DNA of 64,000 nt from Poecilobothrus nobilitatus. Lineage: Eukaryota; Arthropoda; Insecta; Diptera; Dolichopodidae. Each line of letters starts with the position of its first letter. The stretch's first letter is position 1. The notes under the pieces were generated by a model. The model made no database searches. It had not been told where the DNA came from and was given only the letters and a program-made list of their open reading frames with translations. Made by a program: the position numbers and the translations under genes. The stretch lies in NCBI GenBank assembly GCA_947095535.1, contig OX352772.1, positions 109,266,903-109,330,902 of the forward strand, given 5' to 3'. Shown here one piece after another: positions 24,106 to 33,872 of the stretch.

Positions 24106-24707
24106 AGTAGTATAAATACGCGGGTCCTGGGACAAAAACCGCAAAGGGTGCATATTTAATTAGTAGGGGTGCATAATTAATTAAAAGGGGTGCATAACTA
24201 ATTAGGTAGGGGTGGATTTTCATTTTTGCGAGGGGGTGCATGATTAATTAGTAGGGGTGCATAATTAATTTCTTCAATTTTGCGAAGGGGTGCATGTAAT
24301 TGTGTTTGTATAGGTAGTGGTCGTTGGTGCAGTTATGAGGGTTTATGATCTTCGTAGTTTGTATGAGGGGTGAATATTACTTAGTTTGGTGATCTAATGT
24401 AGAGTAGAGAAAGATAATTATAATGGTAGAATACTAATAATGGTAGAATAATGGTTTATTAATTATGTGAAGGGGTTATTTATTATACTATAGAGAATAT
24501 TAGGGGTGAATATTTAATTAGGTGTAGGGGTTAGTTATTATAGTATAGAGTGAATATTAGGGTGTGTATGAACATCCTTTGATTTAAGAAAAAAAAAAAA
24601 TAAATAAAAAGGGTTGAAAATAAAAAGAAAGAAAAGATCAGTTAATATGAAAAAGTGACTAGTGGTCAAACTTTAATATAAAAAGAATGTAGTAAGAATA
24701 ATAAAAA

Positions 24708-26154
24708 CGAGGAAGAGTGCAATAGAGTAGACTGTGTCAACTCTGGGATACCCGTATGAACGTAATATATCCTGTTTCTATAAAACTTGATCATCTTTTA
24801 AAAACATTCAGATGTTGTAGTACCGAACTACAGAGATATATTTATGTAAATTGTGGAGTTGTATGACAGCTATCCGAATCTATTGCGCGTAGCTTCATTA
24901 AGTTCCAAGAAATGCAAGAAGCCTGAACCGGCTGCTTTAGACCAATCAAATTTTACAAAAGTTTTTGGCATGCAACTCGACACTTTTTCACTAAATTTCA
25001 GTTAGCTAGCTTCTATAGACACTGAGTTATTTTCATTTAAAAACAGAAGTTGTATGGCGACTATCCGAATCTGTCATATCATCACAACCAAATTTTACAG
25101 AAGTTGTTGCCATAAAACTGGATCATCATTTGCAAAATTTCAGATACCTAAATTGAATAGACACTGGGTTATTTCCATTTAAAGAAGGAAGTTGTATGGC
25201 AGCTACTCGAACCCGGAGGCCGAAAATGCTGGAGTTAAATAGCAAAACTAACCATTTTGCAAAAGTGATGTAAAAAAAATTTCAGCCTCCTAGCTCCTTT
25301 ATTTTTTGAGTTATCGTGCGGACGGACACTGAGTTATTTTCATTTAAAAAGAGAAGTTGTATGGTAGCTACCCGAACCTGTTGCACCAGCACAACCAAAT
25401 TTTGCAAAAGTTGTTGCCATAAAACTTGATCATCATTTGCAAGATTTCAGACGCCTAGCTTCATTAAGTTCCAAGAGGTGCAAGAAGCCTGAACCGGCTG
25501 CTCTGGCCCAACCAAATTTTACAAAAGTTGTTGGCCTGTAACTCGACACCTCTTTACTAAATTTCAGGTTCCTAGCTTCAATAGACACTGAGTTATTCTC
25601 ATTTAAACGGATAAGTTGTATGGCAGCTACCCGAACCCGTCGCACCACCACAACCAAATTTTGCAAAAGTTGTTGCCATAAAACTTGATCATCATTTGCA
25701 AGATTTCAGACGCCTAGCTTCATTAAGTTGCAAGAGGTGCAAGAAGCCTGAACCGGCTGCTCTAGACCAACCAAATTTTACAAAAATTGTTGGCATGTAA
25801 TTCGACACTTCTTTACTAAATTTCAGGTTCCTAGCTTCAATAGACACTGAGTTATTCTCATTTGAACGGATAAGTTGTATGGCAGCTACTCGAACCCGCC
25901 GACCGAAAATGTTGGATTTAAATAGTAAAACTAACAATTTTATAAAAGTGACGTAAAAAAAATTTCAGCCTCTAAGCTCCTTTATTTTTTGAGTTATCGT
26001 GCGGACGGACGGACGACGTACATGGCTTAATCGACTCAGAATTCGATTCTGAGCCGATCCATACCTTTGACACTATATCTAGCTCGACTCCTTTAAGGTG
26101 TCACAAACGTAATGGCAAATTTATTATACCCTTGAACATAGTTCATACGGGTAT
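24708..26154 (-). mobile_element. Family-C repeat inserted in the Polinton left TIR
   Basis: On the minus strand it starts ATACCCGTATGAACTATG at 26154 with a hairpin to CAAGGGTATAATAAATT. It carries GTTTGTGACACC, GTCGATTAAGCCATG and GCACGATAACTCAAAAAATA, and ends GTTCATACGGGTAT then CTCTTCCTCG at 24708. The uninterrupted right TIR has a simple T8 tract at this point, so the insertion went into poly-T, a Helentron-like preference. The interior contains 2-3 tandem copies of a ~240-260-bp unit (24860-25090, 25320-25690, 25690-25930), including CAAGAAGCCTGAACCGGCTG. The two ~80-codon minus frames are these repeats. Confidence 0.85.
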
Positions 26155-26939
26155 AAAAAAGGGGTGAAAAGATCGGTTTAATATGAAAAAGAATAAAAAA
26201 GTCAGTTTAATATGTCAAAGGGTAGTTTTTAAAAGTTTTTTGTGTCTTGGAAAAAGATTTTAAAAAAAAGAATAAAAAAGTCAGTTTAATATGACAAAGG
26301 GTAGTTTTTGAAAGTTTTTTTGTGTCTTGGAAAAAGATTTTTAATAGGATTTTACGAGTTGTTTGTGTATTGGGAGTGATTTTTAATAGTATGGAAATGA
26401 TTTTTAATGGGTAGTTAAAAGGAATTTTTATTGAAATTAGTAGATATCACTATTTGTAAGTATTGTATTGTATTAGCTATAATGTATACTGAAATTTTAG
26501 AAATTATTAGGAAATAAATAAAAAAGGGGTGAAAATAAAAAAGAAAGATCAGTTCTATATGAAAAAGAATAAGAAAAAAGAGACTGGTGCAAATGCAAAT
26601 ATTATAAGATCACAGTAATGTCTTTTAGTATGACTAAGAGTAGGTATTAAATTTCAAGATCATTACTGAACATTTTAACGATTTTTCACATATTCCAACG
26701 GATTATAGTTTAAGCAAATTTTTTTGAATTCAAATTTGCGGTTAAAACTTTTCATAAGGTTTACAATAGATGTGCAACAAATTAAAAGGGGTGAAAATGT
26801 TAAAGTTAATTTTGAATTAAAAAATATCAACTTTTTAGTGTATAGTTTTTAAAAGAAAAAGTTTTTCTCATACTTCATTCAATTAAACGTATAGGCAAAG
26901 GAAATTTTTTTTTAATGATTATGATTTAAACTGTAATAA

Positions 26940-26949
26940 CTATAAATAG
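26940..26949 (+). promoter_or_regulatory. TATA box at inner edge of left TIR
   Basis: CTATAAATAG lies 66 bp upstream of the plus-strand ATG at 27015, with TCAGA initiator-like words at 26978-26990. The same box occurs inverted at 39247-39256, upstream of the DNA polymerase gene. Confidence 0.6.
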
Positions 26950-27014
26950 TAGAATATTTTTCTAAAAAGTTATTAGTCAGAAATCAGACAGAAGAGAAAC
27001 CACTGCAACAGAAA

Positions 27015-27546
27015 ATGAATTTTCAAAACGAGAATTGTGAAGCGCAGAATTTTTTTTCTACACAAGAGTTGGCGGAATTATTTACACCAGCTCCAAATAA
27101 TGTAATAGAAAGCGGAAACCTTTTCTTGAACACGGAGAGTACTTTAACAGGAATTATATCACCAAGTCAGACACCTATTAAACGTGAAACAAAACGAAAA
27201 CAATTACACCATAAACATGGCGAAGAGGAAGAGATTGTAGTGCTAACAAAAAAAGGAATTTATTAAATTAATTTAATGCGATCAACATCAACAATCAAAA
27301 GAAATTTTTAAAAGTTAAAGAAATGGGTGTAGAAATCCCATACATAATCGAAAAATAAAACAAATTAAAACTATTTATGGACTAAAATGGGCTTCTGACA
27401 CACCACAATATATAATTTTTTCCCCAAAGAAATATCAGTTATTTTTTGATAACAAAGCAGACTATGTTGAAACAATTAACAAAGGGACGTAATCTGTTTC
27501 AGTTGACAAAAACGGAAATTTAAATTTATCAGAAGCTAAAATATAA
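27015..27546 (+). pseudogene. Polinton small plus-strand gene, frameshifted
   Basis: The first 83 codons (27015-27266) are open from ATG: an acidic N-terminus with FFSTQELAELFTPAP, a Ser/Thr-rich middle and a basic KRETKRKQLHHKHGEEEE segment. The coding style continues downstream in another frame at about 27321 (KEMGVEIPYIIEK), with stops, to YQLFFDNKADYVETI and VDKNGNLNLSEAKI, ending at TAA near 27546. It is the first gene inside the left TIR and is probably transcribed from the TIR promoter. The function is unknown. The last two blocks look like a small conserved Polinton accessory protein, but I cannot confirm the family. Confidence 0.6.
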
Positions 27547-27586
27547 ATCATGTAACAAAAAAAAAATATCAATAAAAAAATTTGAT

Positions 27587-28256
27587 TCAAAATTCAACAA
27601 TATTCTTTTGATTTATCCACGAATTATGACTCCTATCAAACCCTAACCATTTTACAAATACTTTATTTCCTTTATTTTTCAATACTTTTTCAACTAAATA
27701 TGCATCAGGATACTTTACAGGTGTTAGTTCTGAATCATAAAATCCGCCAGTTATCAAATTACCTTTATAATCAGTTAAATTATATGGAACAGGATTAGTT
27801 ATGTTTACTTTTAATATTTTGAAAATTTCCGTTGACCAGTTTGGTTGGTAACCTTTCTCAAAAGTTTTTTTATATTTACTTATTCTTACAAAATCTCCCA
27901 CTCTATATTTACCCTTAAGGAATATTTTTGGATGATTGTATACTGTTTTTAATAACAATTTTTCATTGCTTCTTTTCTTTATAACCTCATAGGTTTCATT
28001 TTGATTGTACGATGTTTTGTTGAATTATATGTATTTATAATAGAATCCAAAGTCTGAAGCCACTTATAACTTCCTTGTAAACTAAATTTTTTCCACATAA
28101 TGCTTTTTAAAGTACGATTGAATCTCTCAACAATTGACGCCTTTAATTCGGAAAATGTATGATAGTGATGAATATTTTTTCTATACATATATTGTTGAAA
28201 TTATGTTCATCTAATAATATAGAAGAATAAATTTTGAGGAAGTCTTCCACATCCAT
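27587..28256 (-). pseudogene. int: Polinton integrase, catalytic core deleted
   Basis: Integrase would join the element's DNA to the host genome (RVE/DDE fold). A start codon at 28256 is followed by about 22 residues (MDVEDFLKIYSSILLDEH). The sequence then jumps into the end of the catalytic domain at 28188: ELKASIVERFNRTLKSIMW, holding the final Glu. After another shift come the SH3-like C-terminal domain (KYRVGDFVRISKYK) and a chromodomain (YLVEKVLKNKGNKVFVKWLG, WINQKNIVEF). The zinc-binding N-terminal domain and the part with the first two catalytic Asp residues are missing, roughly 200 residues by family length. A TATA-like GTATATAAAC (minus strand, about 28293-28302) lies some 40 bp upstream of the ATG. 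Confidence 0.85.
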
Positions 28257-28459
28257 TGTGAAGTATTAAATAAAATAAAATTATAAATTTCTTCGTTTAT
28301 ATACTTTTTTTTAAATCGAATCCCAATATTTAATCTATATCTTTGTAATAAAAGAAATAGTTAACCCTTTGCAGTCTCTTTTGACCTTTAACTGAAAAAT
28401 ATAATTTTTAAAAAATAAAAAAACGCATATTAATTTTAATAACAAATTTTATTATATAA

Positions 28460-29126
28460 CTAATTCCTTATATAATTTTCGGTATTTGTTTGTAGTAAAT
28501 TTATAATTTTTTTTTTTAACATGATAGGTATTTCAAAAAATAATCTCGAGTGATTACATTGAACATTATAGTAACCTTGTGGTATATATATTTCATCTTG
28601 TAACTTCAGTTGTTGTTTTCTTGGCACATTTTTAGATATTTTGTTACGTATGCTTTTACGAAATCTTCAGCGCTTTTATTATATGTTATAACTAAATTAA
28701 GAAATTCACTGATATTGTAGAAATTATCTATTTCCTCTTCTTTGAAAATAATAAATGTTTGTCCTTTGTGATAAGGTTTAACGTTTAAATAAATTTTTTT
28801 ATGTAGATGTCTTGAGAATTTTTGTTTTAGAAACTGTTTGTATACCCCAATCCATTCATTATAGTTGTAATTATAAAATGTTATTTGGTTATTACGAATA
28901 CGTTGAAATGAAATTCTTGTTTCACAAGACTCTGGATCAAAACCGAGACTACTAATGTATGTCCCTTATTTAAAAAATATGTATAAGCTAACAACAAGTT
29001 TTTATTAGTGTATTCTTCCATTGTTACAATCGAATAGCTATTTACAATCACTGATTTAATATTTATATTTCTTAGCAATACATGACTGTACATTTTTATT
29101 TTCTCCAAATATACGTTTAAATTCAT
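28460..29126 (-). pseudogene. Polinton accessory protein, frameshifted, unknown function
   Basis: The protein starts at ATG 29126 (MNLNVYLEKIKMYSHVLL) and is open for about 57 residues. It continues after a shift near 28960 with ISSLGFDPESCETRISFQ, NYNYNEWIGVYKQFLKQKF, IYLNVKPYHKGQTFIIFKE and VKAYVTKYL. A further shift near 28625 leads into LQDEIYIPQGYYNVQCNHS and RLFFEIPIML, ending at TAG 28460-28462. Total length is about 220 residues. Position between integrase and protease on the same strand supports a structural or accessory role. I do not recognise a named domain. Confidence 0.55.
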
Positions 29127-29129
29127 TCA

Positions 29130-29552
29130 TTACATATTTATCATTTTGTATTTTATATTATCAACATTGTTAAATAAATTCAAAAAATTATTCATACTTT
29201 TGTTTTGACATCGATAGTATAAGTACACGCAGCAATATTGACCACAAAAATCAGAAAAATCACTTTGCAAACGCATTCCATTAAATACAATACAGTGATT
29301 TTTAAATAAATTAATAATTTGTTTTTCACGTGGCTGTCTTCCATATGAATCAAAATATTCTATACATCCTTTTTCTGGTATAAAAATTGCCAACCAATGT
29401 TCTCCAGGATCTTTAGATATCTGTGTATTAACAACGAAAAAAGATGGTCTTTCGATAATTTTTGGTATACGATCTAGTGCCCAAACTCCATTAAACAATT
29501 TATTAGTACTTTTACTAAATTTCAAAATTTCTGCAATCTCTAAGGAATTCAT
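29130..29552 (-). CDS. pro: Adenain-like cysteine protease of the Polinton
   Basis: A 140-residue product from the Met at 29552; an upstream in-frame Met at 29573 adds seven residues and fits less well. Visible catalytic features are GEHWLAIFI with the His, YFDSYGR with the acidic residue, and SDFCGQYCCVYLYYR with the Gln/Cys nucleophile block, in the His-Asp-Cys order of adenovirus-type (C5) proteases. In virus-like relatives this enzyme matures capsid proteins. The length is near that expected for Polinton proteases and there are no internal stops, making it one of the best preserved genes here. It lies 4 bp from the next minus-strand gene. Confidence 0.85.
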   Translation of the reverse strand: MNSLEIAEILKFSKSTNKLFNGVWALDRIPKIIERPSFFVVNTQISKDPGEHWLAIFIPEKGCIEYFDSYGRQPREKQIINLFKNHCIVFNGMRLQSDFSDFCGQYCCVYLYYRCQNKSMNNFLNLFNNVDNIKYKMINM

Positions 29553-29620
29553 GTTGTTGCGTTGAAAACACAATAATTTCTTAATGTTTTATGGATTTTT
29601 TATGTTTGTATATACTTTAT

Positions 29621-30910
29621 TTATAGATTTGTATAAACGTTACGATTTTTATCTATTTGAATATTTGCGTCAAACTCTCCATACAAAATAGCTGTTAAGG
29701 TAGAGGGAAGTGGTTTTGACAATTTTGCTTCTATTCTTACAGTTCCTTGGTTGAGTAAACCTTGGCATACTTCATTACCTGATGAATCTGGTGTTAAGTC
29801 AAAAGCCAACATATAGAATCCATTATTAAACATTGTTTTTGTTATTTGATGTCCTTTATCGTTATGATGTATTCCTGTGCCAGTAAAAAGTGAATTATAT
29901 GCTCTAGTGAAACAATTATTTTCGTCAGAAAAATTAGTTTCTATTGTTACCAGATAATGCAAATTAATTAATACCAAAGTGTTTAAAATTGAAAGGATTT
30001 TTAGATCGTTTTCCTGAATATCCTGCGTTTTCAGTCATTCAAAATATTAATGTGTTTGGTAATTGTCCAATGAAAGCATTATCTAATAATATGTTTTGAC
30101 TATTCATTGGGATAGTGAATGATTTTACTTCAACCTTTTTGTAAAAATATTTAGCTGTACTTTTCTCTAAAACTGAATTATGAGCGAGTAAAATACCTAA
30201 CTGTAACATGTAATAACTGTAACATGTTTCATTAGTAAATTTGCTTCTATGATTTTCAATTGGGACTCATCAGTATCCGCTGAAAACATATAAAATTCCG
30301 GTTTCTCTAAAGTAAGTAAAATTCGGACATCAACACCATTTATCAGAAGAGTTGGTTGATTAAACATATCTACATGTAATTTACCCATAAGTTCTACTAC
30401 ATTGCTATTATTATAAAATTTCTGTCGTTCTTTTGAACCATTATTATCTGATTTTGCTATATTTCCTTTATCTAACATCCATCCAGCACATTCTAAATGA
30501 GTTGTAGCTGCATTGCTGCCATCATTGAGTAATGATTCAATATATGCTCTATAATGATAATTTCCAGAGGATGGAGTAATATTTTTTCCATTTAATTGAA
30601 CATTGCATTGTTTTATTAATGAATGCAAAAGATTATTAACTACACTAGGTTGTGATATCAATTGGAAATCAGATCCTTTATCATTATTCGAAAGAGTTCC
30701 ATCTTTTTTAGTTATTTGCGCCTTTAATCTCAAATATGTTGAAGATAAATCTCTATATGTATCACCATGTCCTAGAGAAACAAATTCAATGGTTGATGAA
30801 TTATCTAAGGAAGCAATAGGATTGTAACAAACTTCTTTAGATCGTAAAATGCTAGACTGAATGGGTGGTGTTTTAAAAATATCCAATTCAGATTTCATAC
30901 ATTCATTCAT
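29621..30910 (-). pseudogene. Polinton major capsid protein (double jelly-roll), broken
   Basis: The N-terminal two-thirds is open from Met 30910 to about 30197: KTPPIQSSILRSKEVCYNP, IEFVSLGHGDTYRDLSSTY, HSLIKQCNVQLNGK, HYRAYIESLLNDG and LHVDMFNQPTLLINGV. The C-terminal third (29977-29621) has NSLFTGTGIHHND, GFYMLAFDLTPD and ILYGEFDANIQID. Order and motifs match Polinton/adinto-like double-jelly-roll major capsid proteins. Breaks: a small duplication of ATGTTACAGTTATTAC around 30210 that creates a stop, a TGA at about 30045, and further frame changes before 29977. The product would form the hexon-like shell. Confidence 0.85.
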
Positions 30911-30911
30911 T

Positions 30912-31361
30912 TTAATCAAAAATGTCACTTTTTTTATTTTTGTTCTTACCTTGACGTCGTTTTCTTACTAAATAACTTAAACGTTTCAAGTCAGGTCTTT
31001 TTATAGTTTTAGTTTTTATTTTTCTCTTCTTTTTACCAGATCCATATATTTCATTCAGTTTTCGAACAGCACCACGCCTGACATTTTTAACAATTTCTTT
31101 ACCACGATCTTTCATCACTTCCTTGACATTTGCACCTGATGCAATATCAGATAAAGCATTAATACCGGAGCTTATTGCTTCATTCTTTAATATATTTACG
31201 CCTGAACTAAATATTAGTTTTAAATATCTAATTAATCCACCGAAAAAACTTTCTAATCCTCGTCCTCTTTGATACGGTACTCCTGAGTAAAACAAGTGAC
31301 CAATATCTTCTAAACCTCTCACCGACTGAATCAAATAATACTTATAATACACTCGATCCAT
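30912..31361 (-). CDS. pVI-like basic minor capsid protein of the Polinton
   Basis: I place the start at Met 31361 (MDRVYYKYYLIQS), because the 20 residues upstream resemble the preceding spacer; the product is then 149 residues. It has a short amphipathic N-terminus, QRGRGLESFFGGLIRYLK, an Ala/Ser-rich helical middle (INALSDIASGANVKEVM) and a highly basic C-terminus with YGSGKKKRKIKTK. This layout is that of the adenovirus pVI/pX-like small capsid proteins conserved in Polintons. It ends 2 bp from the capsid gene's upstream Met and has no internal stop. Confidence 0.7.
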   Translation of the reverse strand: MDRVYYKYYLIQSVRGLEDIGHLFYSGVPYQRGRGLESFFGGLIRYLKLIFSSGVNILKNEAISSGINALSDIASGANVKEVMKDRGKEIVKNVRRGAVRKLNEIYGSGKKKRKIKTKTIKRPDLKRLSYLVRKRRQGKNKNKKSDIFD

Positions 31362-31392
31362 TTTGAAATAATGTATTTTTCTGTAACATCCT

Positions 31393-32283
31393 TTATTTAT
31401 ACTTTTTAAAATGCAATACAATTTTTGTAGGAATTGAGCTATTGGAAAAATTTACTTTATAACCATATTTATCACATAAAAGTATTGAAATGCTATTAAA
31501 TGATTTCTCGACATTACAATATTGAATGTTTCTAAATTCTTTTACAACATCATTAAAAGTATTTTGAACATTGATAGTTCTTAAACATCTTACATCTTTA
31601 TCAGCTATATTTTGTGGTTCAATGATATCCGTGTATATAAAAAACATATCTGGTTTAATAATTGGAATTAATTGTATACTATCTATAAACATTTTGAAAG
31701 CTTCTATTATACGTGGTTTAAATTTCTTAAAATCTGGCACTTTCAATGATACTTGATTGAAACATGTTTTTAAGAGTCCTTCTAGAGTATAAGAGAAATT
31801 TGCTCTTAATTTTATATTTATTTTCACTTTATTCACATATATAGTAGTGTAAGATATATTTTGAGGTAAATTTTCAGATTGTGCTTATTTTGCATAATTG
31901 GCATCATCATTTATAAAATTAAAAATCCCCCAAATCAGTTGCCGTTCAACTTCTTTTCTTGAAAATCTTTGAAATGGTCTAATATTTTCAATTAATGTTG
32001 GTAATAGAAAAACTTTCCAATCACATAACGTTTGTTTCTCATCATATGGTTCTATTAAATATGTACCTTATATTTTAGTACTTTTTTTCCAATCTTCACC
32101 ATATATATTTGGAACAAAATCATTCACATAAATTTCAGAAACACCAACTTTCCAACTAGAATCACACATGTATTTATTCATTTTATTCGTAAAAGATGAT
32201 AATGTATTTTCAGGGTAGTAATTTATAGATGAATCGCTAAGTAAAGTAATGTAAAAATCATTCTTTATTTGTATGTTGTCCAT
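31393..32283 (-). pseudogene. Conserved Polinton virion-associated protein, two breaks
   Basis: The N-terminus (32283-32068) starts MDNIQIKNDFYITLLSDSS and has YYPENTLSSFTN and SWKVGVSEIYV. After a shift near 32068 the frame continues with DWKVFLLPTL and RKEVERQLIWGIF, then a TAA at about 31885. The rest (31836-31393) has MFFIYTDIIEPQNIAD and PTKIVLHFKKYK. This N- and C-terminal pair marks a widely conserved Polinton/adinto-like protein of about 300 residues, function unproven. The start codon overlaps the end of the upstream gene by 19 bp. Confidence 0.75.
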
Positions 32284-32981
32284 TGTGTATTACGTGTAGA
32301 CTTAACTTTTCGTATTGGAAAATTAAGTTCGGTTTGAGTTTCACAAACAGCTCTATTTGAACGTAAAGCACGTCTTAATTGTTTTTTATCCATTTTATTA
32401 CTATTTATAGTTTTTTCTTTTTTTTGTGGTGGACTTGGACTGTCTAAAGGTACGGTTATAATATCTCCAGTATCAGACTCAAATAGCTGTATATTTTTAA
32501 TTGATTTCCTTTTTCTGAGACGTTCTACTGATTTTGCAGCAGAGATTGCTTTTGAATATATTTCCTCTTCTTTTTCATCATCAATAAATACTTCATCGTC
32601 GTGAAGTGCTTCTTGTTCATAAATCTCCTCTATGAGAAATTGCATACCAAAATTTTTGTTTTTGATATGTTCCGACTGAGCTTCTGCATCGCGTAAAAAT
32701 GGTTTTGGACGAGTTTGAACACCTTTTGACTCGTAATACTTTATATTTTTCTGTTTATTTACCTCGTTTTTATTTTGAGATGTACTCCTTCTATTTTTAT
32801 TACTTAATTTATAGAGATTTTGGCGAAATAAATACCATTTTTGAACATCCGATAAATTTTTATTTAAGATAATTCTTCTCATTTTGTTATTCAAATCACT
32901 GAGTTCAATATCTATATTTTGTTTGAGTTTATCATAAATCTCCGGCTTTACTAAAATCATTTTATTAAACATGTTGCTCAT
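32265..32981 (-). CDS. Conserved hydrophilic Polinton protein, open
   Basis: A 238-residue protein without internal stops. It starts MSNMFNKMILVKPEIYDKL, with a predicted coiled-coil-like N-terminus (DIELSDLNNKMRRIIL, DVQKWYLFRQNLYKL). A charged middle with Glu/Asp runs (DDEVFIDDEKEEEIYSKAI), basic RLRKRKS and a Ser/Pro-rich segment follow. The start overlaps the stop of the upstream small gene as ATGA, and its end overlaps the next gene by 19 bp, suggesting co-transcription or coupled reading. Its N-terminal pattern is common to Polintons. A structural or scaffold role is possible but unproven. Confidence 0.65.
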   Translation of the reverse strand: MSNMFNKMILVKPEIYDKLKQNIDIELSDLNNKMRRIILNKNLSDVQKWYLFRQNLYKLSNKNRRSTSQNKNEVNKQKNIKYYESKGVQTRPKPFLRDAEAQSEHIKNKNFGMQFLIEEIYEQEALHDDEVFIDDEKEEEIYSKAISAAKSVERLRKRKSIKNIQLFESDTGDIITVPLDSPSPPQKKEKTINSNKMDKKQLRRALRSNRAVCETQTELNFPIRKVKSTRNTQWTTYK

Positions 32982-33228
32982 TGTAAAAATCTTCCAATTG
33001 TTCCTGATAGTACTGCGCCAATTAGTGTGGGTAAAAATCCTCTCCGTTGAATAATGGTTTTTCGTTTACTAGTTTTTATGACAAATTAATGTTCTCAACT
33101 CGTTTTTATACTTTTTCAACTGGTTTATTGTTGTTTTACTTAAATTGCAATTACCTTTTAATATATTTAACGCTATTTCACATATTGTTTTAATTACTTC
33201 AGGATCACAATGCTTACAAATCTAAATT
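32978..33228 (-). pseudogene. Small Polinton protein with RGFLPTLIG hydrophobic tail
   Basis: About 80 codons in two frames. The first (about 33215 to 33085) reads CKHCDPEVIKTICEIALNI, LKGNCNLSK and KKYKNELRTLI. After one shift the second reads KTSKRKTIIQRRGFLPTLIG and LSGTIGRFLQ, stopping at TGA 32978-32980, which overlaps the ATG of the next gene. A helical basic domain followed by a Gly/Leu-rich tail is typical of a small conserved protein of Polinton/adinto-like elements, sometimes compared with minor virion proteins. The N-terminal Met is uncertain because of a TAG just upstream. Confidence 0.6.
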
Positions 33229-33329
33229 ACACAACATTCTTAAACAATCGTAAAACATTGACATAATTTATTTCTAAATAATTTATTAACAATAATATTT
33301 CCTTTGTTTTTGTTTTTTTTTTTTTTTTT

Positions 33330-33842
33330 TTTACATAATTAACTAACTATAAACTCAAAGTAATAAAAATTTAGCATAAGTATTATGTGATAAAAAGAAG
33401 AAAACAAAAAAAAAAAACCATATTAAAAGCATTGACTCATTTTACATACATAAAATAAAAATAACTTTTGTCTTTATTGTACCTATCATAATTAATTTAA
33501 TTTTAACAAAGTACAAAAAATTTATTGTATCATCTTACATCTTTTTTTTTTAATAGTAAGACTAAGCTAAAGGCATAACTTAGCTTCTTTATATTGCTCT
33601 GAATGATTCATAATTCATACATTATAATTTTTAAATGAATCTAAGAAAAAAAAGAGAGAAAACAAAAGAAAAACTAAAAATAAATTGTAATTTTTTTTTT
33701 TGTAGTCTTAAGTCAGCAAAATAATGTACTTTTTTTTTTTTTTTTTGCATTGTATTGTGTAATATTAATTTTAAGTTTAACTTTAAGAATTTTTGTAACG
33801 ACCTTGCTTTGGTTCTAAATAAATAAATAAATAAATAAACAA
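33330..33842 (+). mobile_element. Probable 5'-truncated LINE 3' end inserted in the Polinton
   Basis: A ~500-bp non-coding AT-rich block separates two Polinton genes that would normally be close. It ends GACCTTGCTTTGGTTCTAAA followed by (TAAA)5-like repeats at about 33817-33840. That is the classic tail of jockey-type non-LTR retrotransposons. No coding sequence remains. The left boundary is a guess, near the T run at 33308-33332. Confidence 0.5.
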
Positions 33843-33872
33843 TGCTTTATAATAAGTTTTTGAAATTTCGGC

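Larger units (their letters stand above)
24106..26960 (+). repeat. Left terminal inverted repeat of the Polinton (with insertion)
   Basis: This TIR matches the reverse complement of 39237-41104. It is about 1.4 kb after removing the 24708-26154 insert. The outer 300 bp carries several near-repeats of GGGGTGCATAATTAATTA. The inner edge contains a TATA box, CTATAAATAG at 26940-26949, pointing into the element. It is shorter than the right TIR because the right one has internal duplications. Confidence 0.9.

Noticed and set aside
25433..25937. Two similar ~80-codon minus-strand frames inside the Polinton TIR
   Set aside because: They are tandem units of the family-C repeat and occur in no conserved gene context.
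30603..30827. 74-codon plus-strand frame
   Set aside because: Antisense shadow of the major capsid gene.
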